The notes beneath the pieces were generated by a model. The model saw nothing but the letters and a program-made list of their open reading frames with translations, did no database searches and was not told the origin of the DNA. Of a stretch of DNA of 64,000 nt, positions 25,690 to 34,307 are shown piece by piece. The translations under genes were made by a program, and so were the position numbers. Source of the stretch: an uncultured Acetatifactor sp. (GTDB taxonomy: Bacteria > Bacillota > Clostridia > Lachnospirales > Lachnospiraceae); the NCBI GenBank assembly GCA_910586835.1, contig CAJUJU010000011.1:1-64000 (forward strand), written 5' to 3'. Position 1 is the first letter of the stretch. Every line of letters begins with the position of its first letter.

Positions 25690-25718
25690 ATTATAACATT
25701 TCTGAACAAAGATGTATA
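25690..25718 (-). promoter_or_regulatory. Promoter of the alpha-galactoside operon (extended -10)
   Basis: On the minus strand TGTTATAAT gives an extended -10 (TATAAT at 25690-25695). The -35 position, 17 bp upstream, reads TATACA and is poor, which suggests an activator is needed. No recognisable cre site was seen. Confidence 0.5.
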
Positions 25719-25781
25719 TCAAAAAATATTTTCATACAAGTCAGGCATTATCCGTAATTATTTTGTCAATTTTAAGGAACA

Positions 25782-25815
25782 AAAAAGGGAACACTCACGT
25801 CCATGTTCCCTTTTT
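25782..25815 (-). terminator. Terminator of tyrS
   Basis: AAAAAGGGAACA and TGTTCCCTTTTT form a 12-bp stem with a 10-base loop ending in a T-run on the minus strand, 34 bp after the tyrS stop. Confidence 0.85.
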
Positions 25816-25848
25816 CTCGAACAGAAAATTTCGTCCTGGCACTTTTCC

Positions 25849-27075
25849 CTATTTCACAACAATTTTTTTATAGTTCTTTTTTCCTCTTCTGACAACGATT
25901 CCGTCTCCGGCAAATGCCTCCGGCGCATAAGCTGTCTTCAGGTCGGTAATCTTTTCATTGTCAACGGTGACGCCGCCCTGCTCTACGGCCCGTCTCGCCT
26001 CGGAACGGGAAGCGGTAAGTCCCGCCTTCACCAGAACTCCCAGAATATCAATGGTTCCGTTTTGGAAGTCCTCCGCCGTCAGCTCACAGGTGGGCATATT
26101 GGCATCCGCCATACCGCCTGCAAACAAAGCCTTTGCACTCTCCTGTGCCTTCTGTGCTTCCTCCGCTCCATGCACCATCTGGGTCAGTTCAAAGGCAAGA
26201 ATCTCCTTTGCACGGTTCAGCTGGCTTCCCTCCCAATGATCCATCTCCTCGATCTGCTCCAACGGCAGAAAGGTGAGCATGCGCAGACATTTCAACACAT
26301 CCCCGTCATCAACATTTCTCCAATACTGGTAAAACTCGTAGGGAGAGGTTTTCTCCGGGTCAAGCCAAACGGCTCCCTTCTGGGTTTTGCCCATCTTTTT
26401 TCCCTCGGAATTCAGCAGCAGGGTGATGGTCATGGCGTAAGCATCCTTCCCCAACTTACGGCGGATCAGCTCCGTACCGCCCAGCATATTACTCCACTGA
26501 TCGTCTCCGCCGAACTGCATATTGCAGCCGTATTTTTCATACAGGCAAAGGAAATCATAGCTCTGCATAATCATGTAGTTAAACTCCAGGAAGCTCAGCC
26601 CCTTCTCCATCCGCTGTTTGTAACACTCTGCCGTCAGCATGCGGTTCACGGAAAAATGCGCGCCAATATCCCGGATAAACTCAATATAATTCAGATCCCG
26701 AAGCCAATCCGCATTGTTTACCATCATGGCTTTTCCCTCTCCGAACTCAATGAAGCGGCTCATTTGTTTTTTAAAGCATTCGCAGTTATGATCGATCATT
26801 TCCGTGGTCATCATATTCCGCATGTCCGTGCGCCCGGAAGGGTCTCCGATCATGGCTGTTCCGCCGCCCAACAGGGCGATGGGCCTGTTACCTGCCATCT
26901 GAAGCCTCTTCATCAGGCACAGCGCCATAAAATGTCCCACATGAAGGCTGTCCGCAGTGGGATCAAACCCAATGTAAAAGACCGCCTTTCCATTGTTGAT
27001 CAGCTCTTTGATCTCCTCCTCGTCCGTCAGCTGTGCCAACAGCCCTCTCGCTTTCAGTTCCTCAAATACTGTCAT
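25849..27075 (-). CDS. tyrS: Tyrosyl-tRNA synthetase
   Basis: 408 residues, a class I synthetase. The HIGH-type motif is HVGH in FDPTADSLHVGHFMAL, the tyrosine pocket includes NYMIMQSYDF and GGDDQWSN, and the KMSKS motif appears as KMGKT. The last ~65 residues form an S4 RNA-binding domain (TASRSEARRAVEQGGVTVDN). It charges tRNA-Tyr in the cytoplasm. A T-box leader with a tyrosine (UAC) specifier precedes it, so expression rises when uncharged tRNA-Tyr accumulates. The ribosome binding site is AAGGAG. Confidence 0.97.
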   Translation of the reverse strand: MTVFEELKARGLLAQLTDEEEIKELINNGKAVFYIGFDPTADSLHVGHFMALCLMKRLQMAGNRPIALLGGGTAMIGDPSGRTDMRNMMTTEMIDHNCECFKKQMSRFIEFGEGKAMMVNNADWLRDLNYIEFIRDIGAHFSVNRMLTAECYKQRMEKGLSFLEFNYMIMQSYDFLCLYEKYGCNMQFGGDDQWSNMLGGTELIRRKLGKDAYAMTITLLLNSEGKKMGKTQKGAVWLDPEKTSPYEFYQYWRNVDDGDVLKCLRMLTFLPLEQIEEMDHWEGSQLNRAKEILAFELTQMVHGAEEAQKAQESAKALFAGGMADANMPTCELTAEDFQNGTIDILGVLVKAGLTASRSEARRAVEQGGVTVDNEKITDLKTAYAPEAFAGDGIVVRRGKKNYKKIVVK

Positions 27076-27181
27076 TTTCTGTTCTCCTTCCTTTCTGCTC
27101 GCGCAGGCTCGACTCCCGTCTCGCTGTCGCGGCGTTCGTCAAACGCCCGTGCAAGCACGGCGCTTTCCTCTCTGCTCGCAC

Positions 27182-27474
27182 AAAAAAACCCGTCCCTCCG
27201 CTTAGGAAAGGACGGGGTCTGAACCCGTGTTACCACCTTTTTTCCTGCAAAATTCACATCCTGCAGCTCTGCAAGTATCCAACAATACTCTTGGCCGATA
27301 CCGGGGCCATCCGTCAGAGCCTACTCTGCGCCATTCCGCATTTGGGTCTGCTGCTCCGAGATGTATTCCTGTCAAGCTTTTCGCGCCTCTCACCGTACGG
27401 CAGCTCTCTGTGAAAAGTAGATCGACAGTACTTCTTCTCTTCCTCGCATTATCATGTGTTGTTTCATGAAACTT
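27182..27474 (-). promoter_or_regulatory. T-box riboswitch (tyrosine) upstream of tyrS
   Basis: On the minus strand the conserved T-box GGTGGTAACACGGG lies at 27224-27237. A terminator hairpin (CCCGTCC/GGACGGG, then T7) follows at 27182-27216; the T-box arm forms the competing antiterminator. Stem I contains AGAGA and the sequence GGAATACATC, whose UAC at 27363-27365 is the likely tyrosine specifier codon. Binding of uncharged tRNA-Tyr should stop termination. Confidence 0.9.
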
Positions 27475-27480
27475 GAGGTC

Positions 27481-27509
27481 ATTATACCGATGCTGCCGCA
27501 AAATGTCAA
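27481..27509 (-). promoter_or_regulatory. Perfect-consensus promoter of the tyrS T-box transcript
   Basis: On the minus strand TTGACA (27504-27509) and TATAAT (27481-27486) are exactly 17 bp apart, a full match to the housekeeping-sigma consensus. Confidence 0.9.
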
Positions 27510-27566
27510 CCTTTTTTGTTCCCACGTCGGCATATTTTAAAAAAATTTGAAAGCACTTCAATCCGT

Positions 27567-27597
27567 TTGCCAATTCCCGTATAGTTTGTGTTATAAT
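27567..27597 (+). promoter_or_regulatory. Promoter of the YwqG-like gene
   Basis: An extended -10, TGTTATAAT (TATAAT at 27592-27597), has TTGCCA 19 bp upstream. The leader of about 95 bases contains the palindrome CCCTGATCAGGG at 27629-27640. Confidence 0.5.
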
Positions 27598-27697
27598 GTT
27601 CTACATCAATCTGTTTTCCCTCATTTTTCCCTGATCAGGGTTCCTAATACCCTATGGGAAGATATAACATAAGGGAAACAGGAAAGGAAATATATAA

Positions 27698-28318
27698 ATG
27701 AAAACTTACAAAATAAACTCTTTTTTTTCTAAAAGTATAGACAGTGGTGAACGATATACAACAAGATTTGGCGGACAACCGGATTGGATTGCCGCCCCTC
27801 AATGGCCGGTCAGCCTTCCGTGGGATAATCGTCCATTAAAATTTATAGGTCAGATACGATTAAATGACTTTTATAATGATTTGAAAGATTTGACTTTAGC
27901 ATATATTTTCATGACGCAGCCAGAAGATAAAACTGATCCGTTTTTTGACCCGGATATCATTTATCCTGATGAGGGCGAAAATGCGATTGTAGTTCAGCCT
28001 GATGGAAAAATCCCGGAATATATTCATACAGAGAATTTCTGTGTTGGTCCAACCGTAGATAGTGAATCTATCTGGATACCTCAGACAACTGAAAGGGAAG
28101 AACTAGTCACCACAGAATTTAAACAGTTAGATGTAGATAAATTCTGTGGTATTCCAGCCCTTTTTCAAAACAGTGAAATAAATTCTGATGATACGCTGTT
28201 ATTACAGCTGCACACAAATTGGCTGCCCTTTTATATAAACGGCGGAGGGGAACCTACCATGTTTACATTTCTCAATGGCAAAAAAGATGGAGGCTTTATC
28301 CTGATTGAAGATATGTAA
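27698..28318 (+). CDS. YwqG-like (DUF1963) protein
   Basis: 206 residues. The opening FGGQPDWIAAPQWPVS and KFIGQIRLNDF segments, and the closing FLNGKKDGGFIL, match the YwqG/DUF1963 family, a cytoplasmic beta-rich fold of unknown function often found in toxin-immunity and accessory loci. The gene is more AT-rich than its neighbours and stands alone between tyrS and a convergent pair, which suggests acquisition. The ribosome binding site is AGGAAAGGA. No toxin gene is visible nearby. Confidence 0.7.
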   Translation: MKTYKINSFFSKSIDSGERYTTRFGGQPDWIAAPQWPVSLPWDNRPLKFIGQIRLNDFYNDLKDLTLAYIFMTQPEDKTDPFFDPDIIYPDEGENAIVVQPDGKIPEYIHTENFCVGPTVDSESIWIPQTTEREELVTTEFKQLDVDKFCGIPALFQNSEINSDDTLLLQLHTNWLPFYINGGGEPTMFTFLNGKKDGGFILIEDM

Positions 28319-28349
28319 CATTTACACCTTCTGTTACCATTTCATATCC

Positions 28350-28372
28350 TGCGCCCTGTGGGGCGTCTTTTT
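28350..28372 (+). terminator. Terminator of the YwqG-like gene
   Basis: CGCCC (28352-28356) and GGGCG (28361-28365) form a short GC stem followed by TCTTTTTG, 34 bp after the stop. Confidence 0.6.
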
Positions 28373-28461
28373 GCTGTTCCTGCCGCAGGATCCAGTAATT
28401 GCTCTCTCGGATTTGCCGGGCTTCTTTCACTTCTTCTTTTAATACAAGCTACCCCTCCGGC

Positions 28462-28926
28462 TCAAAATTTAGAATTGTCATAATTATACGGAATACTTGT
28501 TCCCACAATAACATCTTCAATCTTTTCCAAAATAAGCCAATCGTCCATATTTCCCTGATGTTCAAAAGCAAGGGGCGCTATTTTTGTGACATTTTCAAAC
28601 TCCACCAGGCATAGACACTTTTTATGCCACCGCTCTTTTTGCTTATCTGATAAGTTCAATTTACTCTGATGATCCGCAAGCGTTTTTGTGATTTCTTCAT
28701 CGGACAATTTCACAAAATTCTGCACTTTCTTTACAATGGCGGTTGTGGCAATCTCCGCGCTTCCTTTTTCCATGAAATAAAGACGCTCCCCTTCAAAAAC
28801 TCTGCTGTGGGGAATTTTTCTTCCTGCTGCCCCACGCACAATCATTGTTTTGGTTCCTGCCAAAATTTTATCTAATACCTTTTCACCTTTTTTGCCTGCG
28901 TTATCGCAATAAACCAAATGTACCAT
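28462..28926 (-). CDS. ASCH-like hypothetical protein
   Basis: 154 residues, no signal or membrane segment. The N-terminus (HLVYCDNAGKKGEKVLDKIL then GTKTMIVRGAAGRKIPHSRV and GERLYFMEKGS) has the layout of ASCH/PUA-like domains, which bind RNA or modified nucleotides, but the match is by eye only. Its ribosome binding site, GAGGAGG, lies inside the last codons of the upstream AraC-type gene, so the two are translationally coupled. Like its neighbours it is AT-richer than the surrounding operons. Confidence 0.5.
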   Translation of the reverse strand: MVHLVYCDNAGKKGEKVLDKILAGTKTMIVRGAAGRKIPHSRVFEGERLYFMEKGSAEIATTAIVKKVQNFVKLSDEEITKTLADHQSKLNLSDKQKERWHKKCLCLVEFENVTKIAPLAFEHQGNMDDWLILEKIEDVIVGTSIPYNYDNSKF

Positions 28927-28929
28927 GTT

Positions 28930-29793
28930 TTATTCCTCCTCTATAACCGGTATCCATATTTGACTCAAATAGTCGCTGTCATATGCATTTCCATTGCTGT
29001 ACCATTCTATTTCCGGACATTGCGCGTGCTGAAACGGATATTTGACAAGCCATTCTTCATTGAGATATTGCCAGCCTTTCTGTATTGCCTGCGGAACGGA
29101 ACCTCTACAATCAAAAATTGCCCATGTGGCGCCCGGGATATTGACTTCAGTAAAACCATGCGGCAGTTCCTGATCCGATCTGGCCATGATGGAATATTCC
29201 ATTTCACTTGATTGTTCTTCATAAGTGCCAAACAGGCCAAAGATCCCTTTGGGGACAGCCGTATCCATCGAAATCAGCTTAGCAAAAGTACCGTCACGCT
29301 GACATTCATTCCAAAATTCCGGAATTTTCCTGAAATGAAGATTGTCCTCACAAGAAACAATGATACGCTTCCCCACTAACCGAAAGCCTTCTTTTTGTTC
29401 AAGTTTCCAGGAATATTCACGGCGTTCTGATACCTGCATTTTCGGAACAACCTGTAAGACAACATCCCGATTTCGTGCTTCTCTTGGCGATACTCCATGA
29501 AAAAGCTGAAACGCTTTTGTGAATGAAGTAGGAGAATCATAACCATATTTATAGCTGATATCAATGACCTTTAAATCTGTGCTTTTCAAATCATATCCGG
29601 CCAAAGTTAATTTTCGTGAACGAATATATTCCGCAAAGCTGATGCCGTTCATGTATGAAAATACCTTCTGAAAAAAGCCAAAAGAACATCCTGCAATTTT
29701 TGAAATTTCTTCACTGTCGATCAATTCTTCTTTTCGCTGTAAATGATTTTCAACATAGTCAATAATTTCCTGTAGTTTTTCATTCCACTCCAT
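28930..29793 (-). CDS. AraC-type regulator with GyrI-like ligand-binding domain
   Basis: 287 residues from the ATG at 29793, which has AAAGGAA 7 bases upstream; an ATG 24 bases earlier lacks one. The first ~105 residues are an AraC/XylS DNA-binding domain with two helix-turn-helix units (EEISKIAGCSFGFFQKVFSY; VIDISYKYGYDSPTSFTKAF). The rest is a GyrI-like/SRPBCC effector domain ending EWYSNGNAYDSDYLSQIWIP. Such proteins sense small hydrophobic drugs or metabolites. It forms a two-gene unit with the ASCH-like gene. Confidence 0.9.
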   Translation of the reverse strand: MEWNEKLQEIIDYVENHLQRKEELIDSEEISKIAGCSFGFFQKVFSYMNGISFAEYIRSRKLTLAGYDLKSTDLKVIDISYKYGYDSPTSFTKAFQLFHGVSPREARNRDVVLQVVPKMQVSERREYSWKLEQKEGFRLVGKRIIVSCEDNLHFRKIPEFWNECQRDGTFAKLISMDTAVPKGIFGLFGTYEEQSSEMEYSIMARSDQELPHGFTEVNIPGATWAIFDCRGSVPQAIQKGWQYLNEEWLVKYPFQHAQCPEIEWYSNGNAYDSDYLSQIWIPVIEEE

Positions 29794-29915
29794 GCTCATT
29801 TCCTTTCGGTTTGACATGTATGATTATAGCAAATGTTTTCCGGCGCTTCCTCTTATTTTTGGTTTTATATGGATAGCTTATTACCAAAAATACTTTGTTT
29901 CAATTGTTCAAATTA

Positions 29916-29952
29916 AAAAAGGACGAAAATTTCGTTTCAAAACTTTCGTCCT
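29916..29952 (-). terminator. Terminator of the first oxidoreductase gene
   Basis: On the minus strand AGGACGAAA and TTTCGTCCT form a 9-bp stem followed by TTTTT, about 55 bp after the stop at 30007. Confidence 0.8.
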
Positions 29953-30006
29953 CTTCAGTATCTTATTTTCCGTGTTGTGATTCCAATGGCTTTCAGGCTT
30001 TTCCCC

Positions 30007-31068
30007 TTACACCAGCACAATCTCCCGTCCCGCGTCGGAGGAATCGTAAATCGCCTGCATGATCTGGGAGGTAATCACTGCCTTGTGGATGCTTGCAGGA
30101 CTGTCGCCGCCGTTCTGCACCAGATCAACAAACGCATTGATCTCATTTTCATAGTGGTTGGTGGAGACATAGCTTGGCGTGCTCTCGATCAGCGCTCCGT
30201 CCTTTGTACTGTACATGGTGTAATTTCCGCCGTACTGCAGACGTATCCCGGCCTTATCGCCCATGAAGTCAATGTACATTTCGTCCTTTCCGATATTCTG
30301 CGCCCATGCGCCGTGCACGGTAATCACCGGGCCTTCCGTGCGGATCACCGCCGTCACGGAATCATCCACGTCATAGATGCCGTCCTTTACGGGCGGGCCC
30401 GCCCACATATCCACATAGGTATACTCGTCAATGTTTTTGCCCAGCCTGCTGAAAGCCTGTCCCGATACGGTTCTGGGTCTGGGATCGCCGCAGCAGTACA
30501 TCACGATATCCAAAAAATGCACGCCCCAGTCGATCAAAGCGCCTCCGCCGGCAATGGCCTTCGTGGTGAACGCCCCTCCCAGTCCGGGAATGCTTCTGTG
30601 AGACCGGAAGCTGATATACACATGAAACACCTCTCCCAGCTCCCCGGAGTCGATGGCCTTTTTAATCCTGTTCACGGCGGTGTTGAAACGATTGCAGACG
30701 CCGATGGTCAGAATGCGACCTGTCTCCTCCTGGCATTTCTGCATCTTCAGTGCCTCCGCATAGGTACGGGCCGCCGGCTTCTCGCACAGCACGTCCTTTC
30801 CTGCCTTCAGAAATGCCATGGCAATCTCTGCGTGAACATGATTGGGGGTACAGACGGATACCGCATCCACCTCCCTGCTGTCGAGCAGTTCTCTGTAATC
30901 TGTGACCGCCTTTCCGCATCCATAGCGCTCCACTGCCGCCTGCGCTCTCTCCGGAATGATATCACAGAAAAAAGTGATCTCCACGTCAGGATTTTTCTGA
31001 TACGCGGGAATATGCGCATTGTTCGCAATCGTACCGCAGCCGATGACTGCAACCTTTACTTTACCCAT
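30007..31068 (-). CDS. Gfo/Idh/MocA-family oxidoreductase
   Basis: 353 residues from the ATG at 31068 (CGGAGG 9 bases upstream). The NAD(P)-binding motif is VAVIGCGTIANNAHIPAY and the catalytic signature is CEKPAARTYAEA, with a conserved His in WGVHFLDIVMY. Enzymes of this family oxidise or reduce sugars, inositols or sugar acids, or catalyse redox-coupled glycoside cleavage. It is divergent from a sugar isomerase-like gene and a second oxidoreductase. Its upstream region carries a 36-bp element also found before the oxidoreductase at 55459-56298, so the loci are probably co-regulated. The substrate is not evident. Confidence 0.92.
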   Translation of the reverse strand: MGKVKVAVIGCGTIANNAHIPAYQKNPDVEITFFCDIIPERAQAAVERYGCGKAVTDYRELLDSREVDAVSVCTPNHVHAEIAMAFLKAGKDVLCEKPAARTYAEALKMQKCQEETGRILTIGVCNRFNTAVNRIKKAIDSGELGEVFHVYISFRSHRSIPGLGGAFTTKAIAGGGALIDWGVHFLDIVMYCCGDPRPRTVSGQAFSRLGKNIDEYTYVDMWAGPPVKDGIYDVDDSVTAVIRTEGPVITVHGAWAQNIGKDEMYIDFMGDKAGIRLQYGGNYTMYSTKDGALIESTPSYVSTNHYENEINAFVDLVQNGGDSPASIHKAVITSQIMQAIYDSSDAGREIVLV

Positions 31069-31159
31069 GGATAATGCCTCCGTTTCCTTCAATATGTGGT
31101 TGTTCCGAAAATCTTTCGGACTGTTCTTGCTTTCAGTCTACCCGCAATTCTTCTTCCTG

Positions 31160-31195
31160 AACAGGTTTTCCTTTCTGTTATACATGGTTCCAATT
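31160..31195 (-). promoter_or_regulatory. Conserved 36-bp upstream element, copy 1
   Basis: The block AACAGGTTTTC-nn-TTCTGTTATA-nn-TGGTTCCAATT (plus-strand reading) is identical at 32 of 36 positions to 56409-56444. It lies 92-127 bp upstream of the oxidoreductase start, and contains the dyad AACAG-N10-CTGTT. It is a candidate activator or repressor site. Confidence 0.65.
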
Positions 31196-31223
31196 TTCGA
31201 TTCCTGAACGCAAATTGGAACCA
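31185..31223. promoter_or_regulatory. Dyad operator between divergent sugar genes
   Basis: TGGTTCCAATTT (31185-31196) and AAATTGGAACCA (31212-31223) are exact 12-bp inverted repeats with a 15-bp spacer. They lie in the divergent interval just upstream of the promoter at 31245-31273, as expected for a looping or dimeric regulator. Confidence 0.6.
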
Positions 31224-31244
31224 CATCTCTCCATCCTTTGACCA

Positions 31245-31273
31245 TTGCCCCGATTCCCGGTTTTTTCTATAAT
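31245..31273 (+). promoter_or_regulatory. Promoter of the isomerase-oxidoreductase unit
   Basis: TTGCCC (31245-31250) and TATAAT (31268-31273) are 17 bp apart, 37 bp before the isomerase-like start. Confidence 0.65.
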
Positions 31274-31310
31274 GAAATCATACAAAACGAAAAAGAACGG
31301 GGGACATTGT

Positions 31311-32168
31311 ATGAATCATTTTCAAATCGGTATCATATCCGACTGGCTGAGGCTGCCTTTTGAGGAAAGCATGAAAAAATGCGCCGAACTGGGGGCAGAC
31401 GGTGTACAGCTCTATGCGGTGGAGGGCGAAATGGCCCCGGAAAACATGACCGCAGCCGACATTGCCGAAAAGAGAGCAATCATATCCGGAAACGGTCTCA
31501 CCGTCTCCGCCCTCTGCGGCGACCTGGGGGGACACGGCTTCACCCGCAGGGAGGAAAACCCGCTCAAAATCCAGCGCTCCAAGCGGATTGTGGATCTTGC
31601 CCTGGCACTTGGCTCCCGGGTAGTGACCACCCACATTGGGGTGATTCCCGCCGAAAAGAATGATACTTATCTGATCCTGCAGGAAGCCTGCAATGAGCTG
31701 GCCGAGTACGCCCATGAAAACGGTGCGTTCTTCGCCATTGAGACCGGTCCCGAGCCCGCTTCCCGGCTGAAGGAGTTTCTTGACAGCTTAAGCTCAGGCG
31801 GCGTCGCAGTCAATCTTGACCCCGCAAATCTGGTGATGGTGACGGACGACGATCCCGTGCAGGCCGTCTACACCCTGAAAGATTACATCGTGCACACCCA
31901 TGCCAAGGACGGCGTTCTGATCCGCAAAACCGATCCCCGGGTCATCTATGACTTCTTTGCGGAGGGCGGCATCGGAGACCTGCGTCTGGAGGAGTATTTT
32001 AAGGAGGTTCCCCTGGGACAGGGACGGGTAGACTTTGAGGCCTATCTGAAGGCGCTTCGTGAGATCGGTTATAACGGCTTTTTAACCATCGAGCGGGAGG
32101 TGGGACAAAACCCCGCCGCGGACATTGGCATGGCAGTGAACTTCCTGCGCAGCCATCCCGCGTTCTGA
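31311..32168 (+). CDS. Sugar phosphate isomerase/epimerase (TIM barrel)
   Basis: 285 residues. The xylose isomerase-like AP-endonuclease-2 barrel is seen in GIISDWLRLPFEESMKKCAE, GADGVQLYAVEG, VVTTHIGVIP, AIETGPEPA, NLDPANLVM, VHTHAKDG and the terminal NGFLTIEREVG. The conserved Glu, Asp and His residues are metal ligands. Such enzymes isomerise or epimerise sugars, keto-inositols or oxidised glycosides and often work with Gfo/Idh/MocA dehydrogenases, two of which flank it. The ATG at 31311 follows GGGGGAC; a frame opening at 31245 starts inside the promoter. Confidence 0.9.
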   Translation: MNHFQIGIISDWLRLPFEESMKKCAELGADGVQLYAVEGEMAPENMTAADIAEKRAIISGNGLTVSALCGDLGGHGFTRREENPLKIQRSKRIVDLALALGSRVVTTHIGVIPAEKNDTYLILQEACNELAEYAHENGAFFAIETGPEPASRLKEFLDSLSSGGVAVNLDPANLVMVTDDDPVQAVYTLKDYIVHTHAKDGVLIRKTDPRVIYDFFAEGGIGDLRLEEYFKEVPLGQGRVDFEAYLKALREIGYNGFLTIEREVGQNPAADIGMAVNFLRSHPAF

Positions 32169-32264
32169 ACCTGCCTCACTGAAATACACAAAAGAAACGG
32201 CAAAGGAAATTCATATGAGCCTGCTGCCCGGATTCGCAGGCTGCGGAAAGGTATGGTCATTCTT

Positions 32265-33323
32265 ATGAAAAAAAAGTATGGCGTCATGTTGATTGGCTGC
32301 GGACACATCGGTGAACAACACATCAAAGAGATTTATTACCGGGACAATATACATATCGTCGCGGTGGCAGATCAAAATCTGGAGCGCGCCTCCGCTTTTG
32401 CAAGACGTTATGGAGCCAGCCATTATGGCACGGACTACCATGCTTTTCTGAATCATCCGAAGCTTGATATCGTTATCATTGCCTCCTACGCGGACAGCCA
32501 TCTGAGCATTTTAAGAGACTGCCTGTACGCCGGTATACATGTGCTCTGCGAGAAGCCACTGGCCTCCAATCTGGCAGACGGGAAAAAATTTTACGACCTG
32601 GTGCGCTCCTCTGACTCCAAAGTTCTGATCGCGCATATCCTGCGCCACAACCGTACCTATCAGACCGCGGCGCGTCTGATAGGCGATGGCGCCGTAGGCA
32701 ATCTGAAGCTGATACGGATGGTACAGAACCATCACGCTCTGGACTGGCCCCGCTACAAGCGGCTGATGGAGGACTGTCCTCCCTATGTGGACTGCGGCGT
32801 CCATTATCTGGATGTAATGCAGTGGTTTTCCGGCTCCCGTATCACCCAGGTCAGCGGCTTTTCCGCAAAGATCGACCCGGACGCCCCCTGCGACAACCAC
32901 GGCGTAATCAATGTGCGCCTGGAAAACGGCTGTATGGGATACTATGAGGCCGGCTGGAGTCCCAGCCTTTCCTCCCACAATCTGAAGGAATTCGTGGGGG
33001 ACAGGGGGCGTATTTCCCTGACCTTACAGCAGTTTCGCCATGAAAATCAAGAGGAGGGCGATCTGATCTCCCTGTACTTGACCGACACCGGGGAATACCG
33101 CTCCATCAACGTTCCTGCCAAATATAAGGATATGTATGCACAGCTGCAGACACTGATCCGCATGATCGAGGAGGATACGGATCCGATCCCCACCCTGGCC
33201 GAAGCCTTCTCCGCTTTCCGGGCCGCACTCACCGCCAGAGATGCCATCGCACAACACACCACCCTCCCCTGTCCGCTCCCGGAGGATGACGACGCCGAAA
33301 CAATCTCAACCCTTTGTGTCTAA
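32265..33323 (+). CDS. Second Gfo/Idh/MocA-family oxidoreductase
   Basis: 352 residues. The NAD(P) motif is GVMLIGCGHIGEQHIKEI, the catalytic loop HVLCEKPLASNLADGKKF, and the conserved His is in DCGVHYLDVMQWF. It is the second gene of the plus-strand unit, 96 bp after the isomerase, and is followed by a strong terminator. The isomerase plus two dehydrogenases suggests stepwise oxidation and isomerisation of an unusual sugar or cyclitol. Start chosen at 32265; an ATG four codons earlier is too close to the AAAGG ribosome binding site. Confidence 0.92.
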   Translation: MKKKYGVMLIGCGHIGEQHIKEIYYRDNIHIVAVADQNLERASAFARRYGASHYGTDYHAFLNHPKLDIVIIASYADSHLSILRDCLYAGIHVLCEKPLASNLADGKKFYDLVRSSDSKVLIAHILRHNRTYQTAARLIGDGAVGNLKLIRMVQNHHALDWPRYKRLMEDCPPYVDCGVHYLDVMQWFSGSRITQVSGFSAKIDPDAPCDNHGVINVRLENGCMGYYEAGWSPSLSSHNLKEFVGDRGRISLTLQQFRHENQEEGDLISLYLTDTGEYRSINVPAKYKDMYAQLQTLIRMIEEDTDPIPTLAEAFSAFRAALTARDAIAQHTTLPCPLPEDDDAETISTLCV

Positions 33324-33352
33324 AAAAAGTGCCTCTTCAAGGCACTTTTTTT
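33322..33352. terminator. Bidirectional terminator between convergent sugar units
   Basis: AAAAAAAGTGCCT and AGGCACTTTTTTT form a symmetric hairpin with a 5-base loop at the very end of the oxidoreductase gene, serving it and the large minus-strand operon whose last stop is at 33386. Confidence 0.9.
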
Positions 33353-33385
33353 AGACGCATCACCAGCTCTTTTATTTCTTTCACA

Positions 33386-34270
33386 CTATTCACCGGTTAT
33401 TCCGCTGGCCGCATCGATTCCCCTGATAAAACTTCTCTGTAAAACCACATACAACACCCCCAGGGGCGCTATCACCAGAAGAGTCGCCGCCATTCTGGCG
33501 CTCTCATTCAGTCTCGCCGTCATGTCCCCCGTGCTGTAGATACTGCTGAATTCCGCCACAAAGCTTTCCAGCTTCATGGGCAGGGTGCGCAGAGCGGAGC
33601 CCATCAGCTGCCCGGAGGTATAGGTCTCATTCCAAAACCAGACAAAGGAAAACAGGACGCTCACTACGACAGCGGGCTTTACCACAGGAAGCGCAACCCG
33701 GAAGAAGATCGTAAATTTGCCCGCTCCGTCCAGCTTTGCCGCTTCGTCAAAGCTCTTTGGATAGCTGCCGAAAAAGTTTTCAAAAATCAGAACAAAAATG
33801 GAACTGCTCACACCCTGTCCCAACAGAGACGGAAGCCACACCGCAAACGGCGTATTCGTCAGGCCATAGTTGTAGAACATCAGATATCTGGGCACAAGCG
33901 TCACCTGGGCCGGAATCAGGAACGCCGCAATTAACATTACCATCCAGAATCTTTTCAGCGGAAACTCATGTCTTGCAAAAGCATATCCGGCCATGGCACA
34001 GCTTATCGTCTGCGCCAATGTGGCAGCCGTTGTGTACAAAACCGTAAACGGCAGCGTTTTCCAATAGTCCAGCGTTTTCAGAGCCCTTAAAAAATTATCC
34101 GGATACAGCTTCGCAGGAAGCCACTCCACCGTGGGATTGACCAGATCCTGCACGCTTTTGAAGGAATTGGAAATCATATACAGAATCGGATACAAAAATA
34201 CCACACCGATGCCAATCAGCAGAAAATACCGCAAAAAAATCGAAACCATCCGTTTTCTTCCCCGTCTCAT
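33386..34270 (-). CDS. Carbohydrate ABC transporter permease (MalG type), second set
   Basis: 294 residues from the ATG at 34270, with GGAGG 5 bases upstream. Six membrane segments and the cytoplasmic EAA loop (FDEAAKLDGAGKFTIFFRVALP) mark a CUT1-family MalG/UgpE-type permease. It pairs with the permease encoded just upstream. It is the last gene of the 13-gene operon. There is no ATPase gene in the operon, so a shared MsmK/MsiK-type ATPase encoded elsewhere is expected. Confidence 0.92.
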   Translation of the reverse strand: MRRGRKRMVSIFLRYFLLIGIGVVFLYPILYMISNSFKSVQDLVNPTVEWLPAKLYPDNFLRALKTLDYWKTLPFTVLYTTAATLAQTISCAMAGYAFARHEFPLKRFWMVMLIAAFLIPAQVTLVPRYLMFYNYGLTNTPFAVWLPSLLGQGVSSSIFVLIFENFFGSYPKSFDEAAKLDGAGKFTIFFRVALPVVKPAVVVSVLFSFVWFWNETYTSGQLMGSALRTLPMKLESFVAEFSSIYSTGDMTARLNESARMAATLLVIAPLGVLYVVLQRSFIRGIDAASGITGE

Positions 34271-34307
34271 ACCAACCTCCATGATGCCGCCCACAGCATC
34301 CATTACC

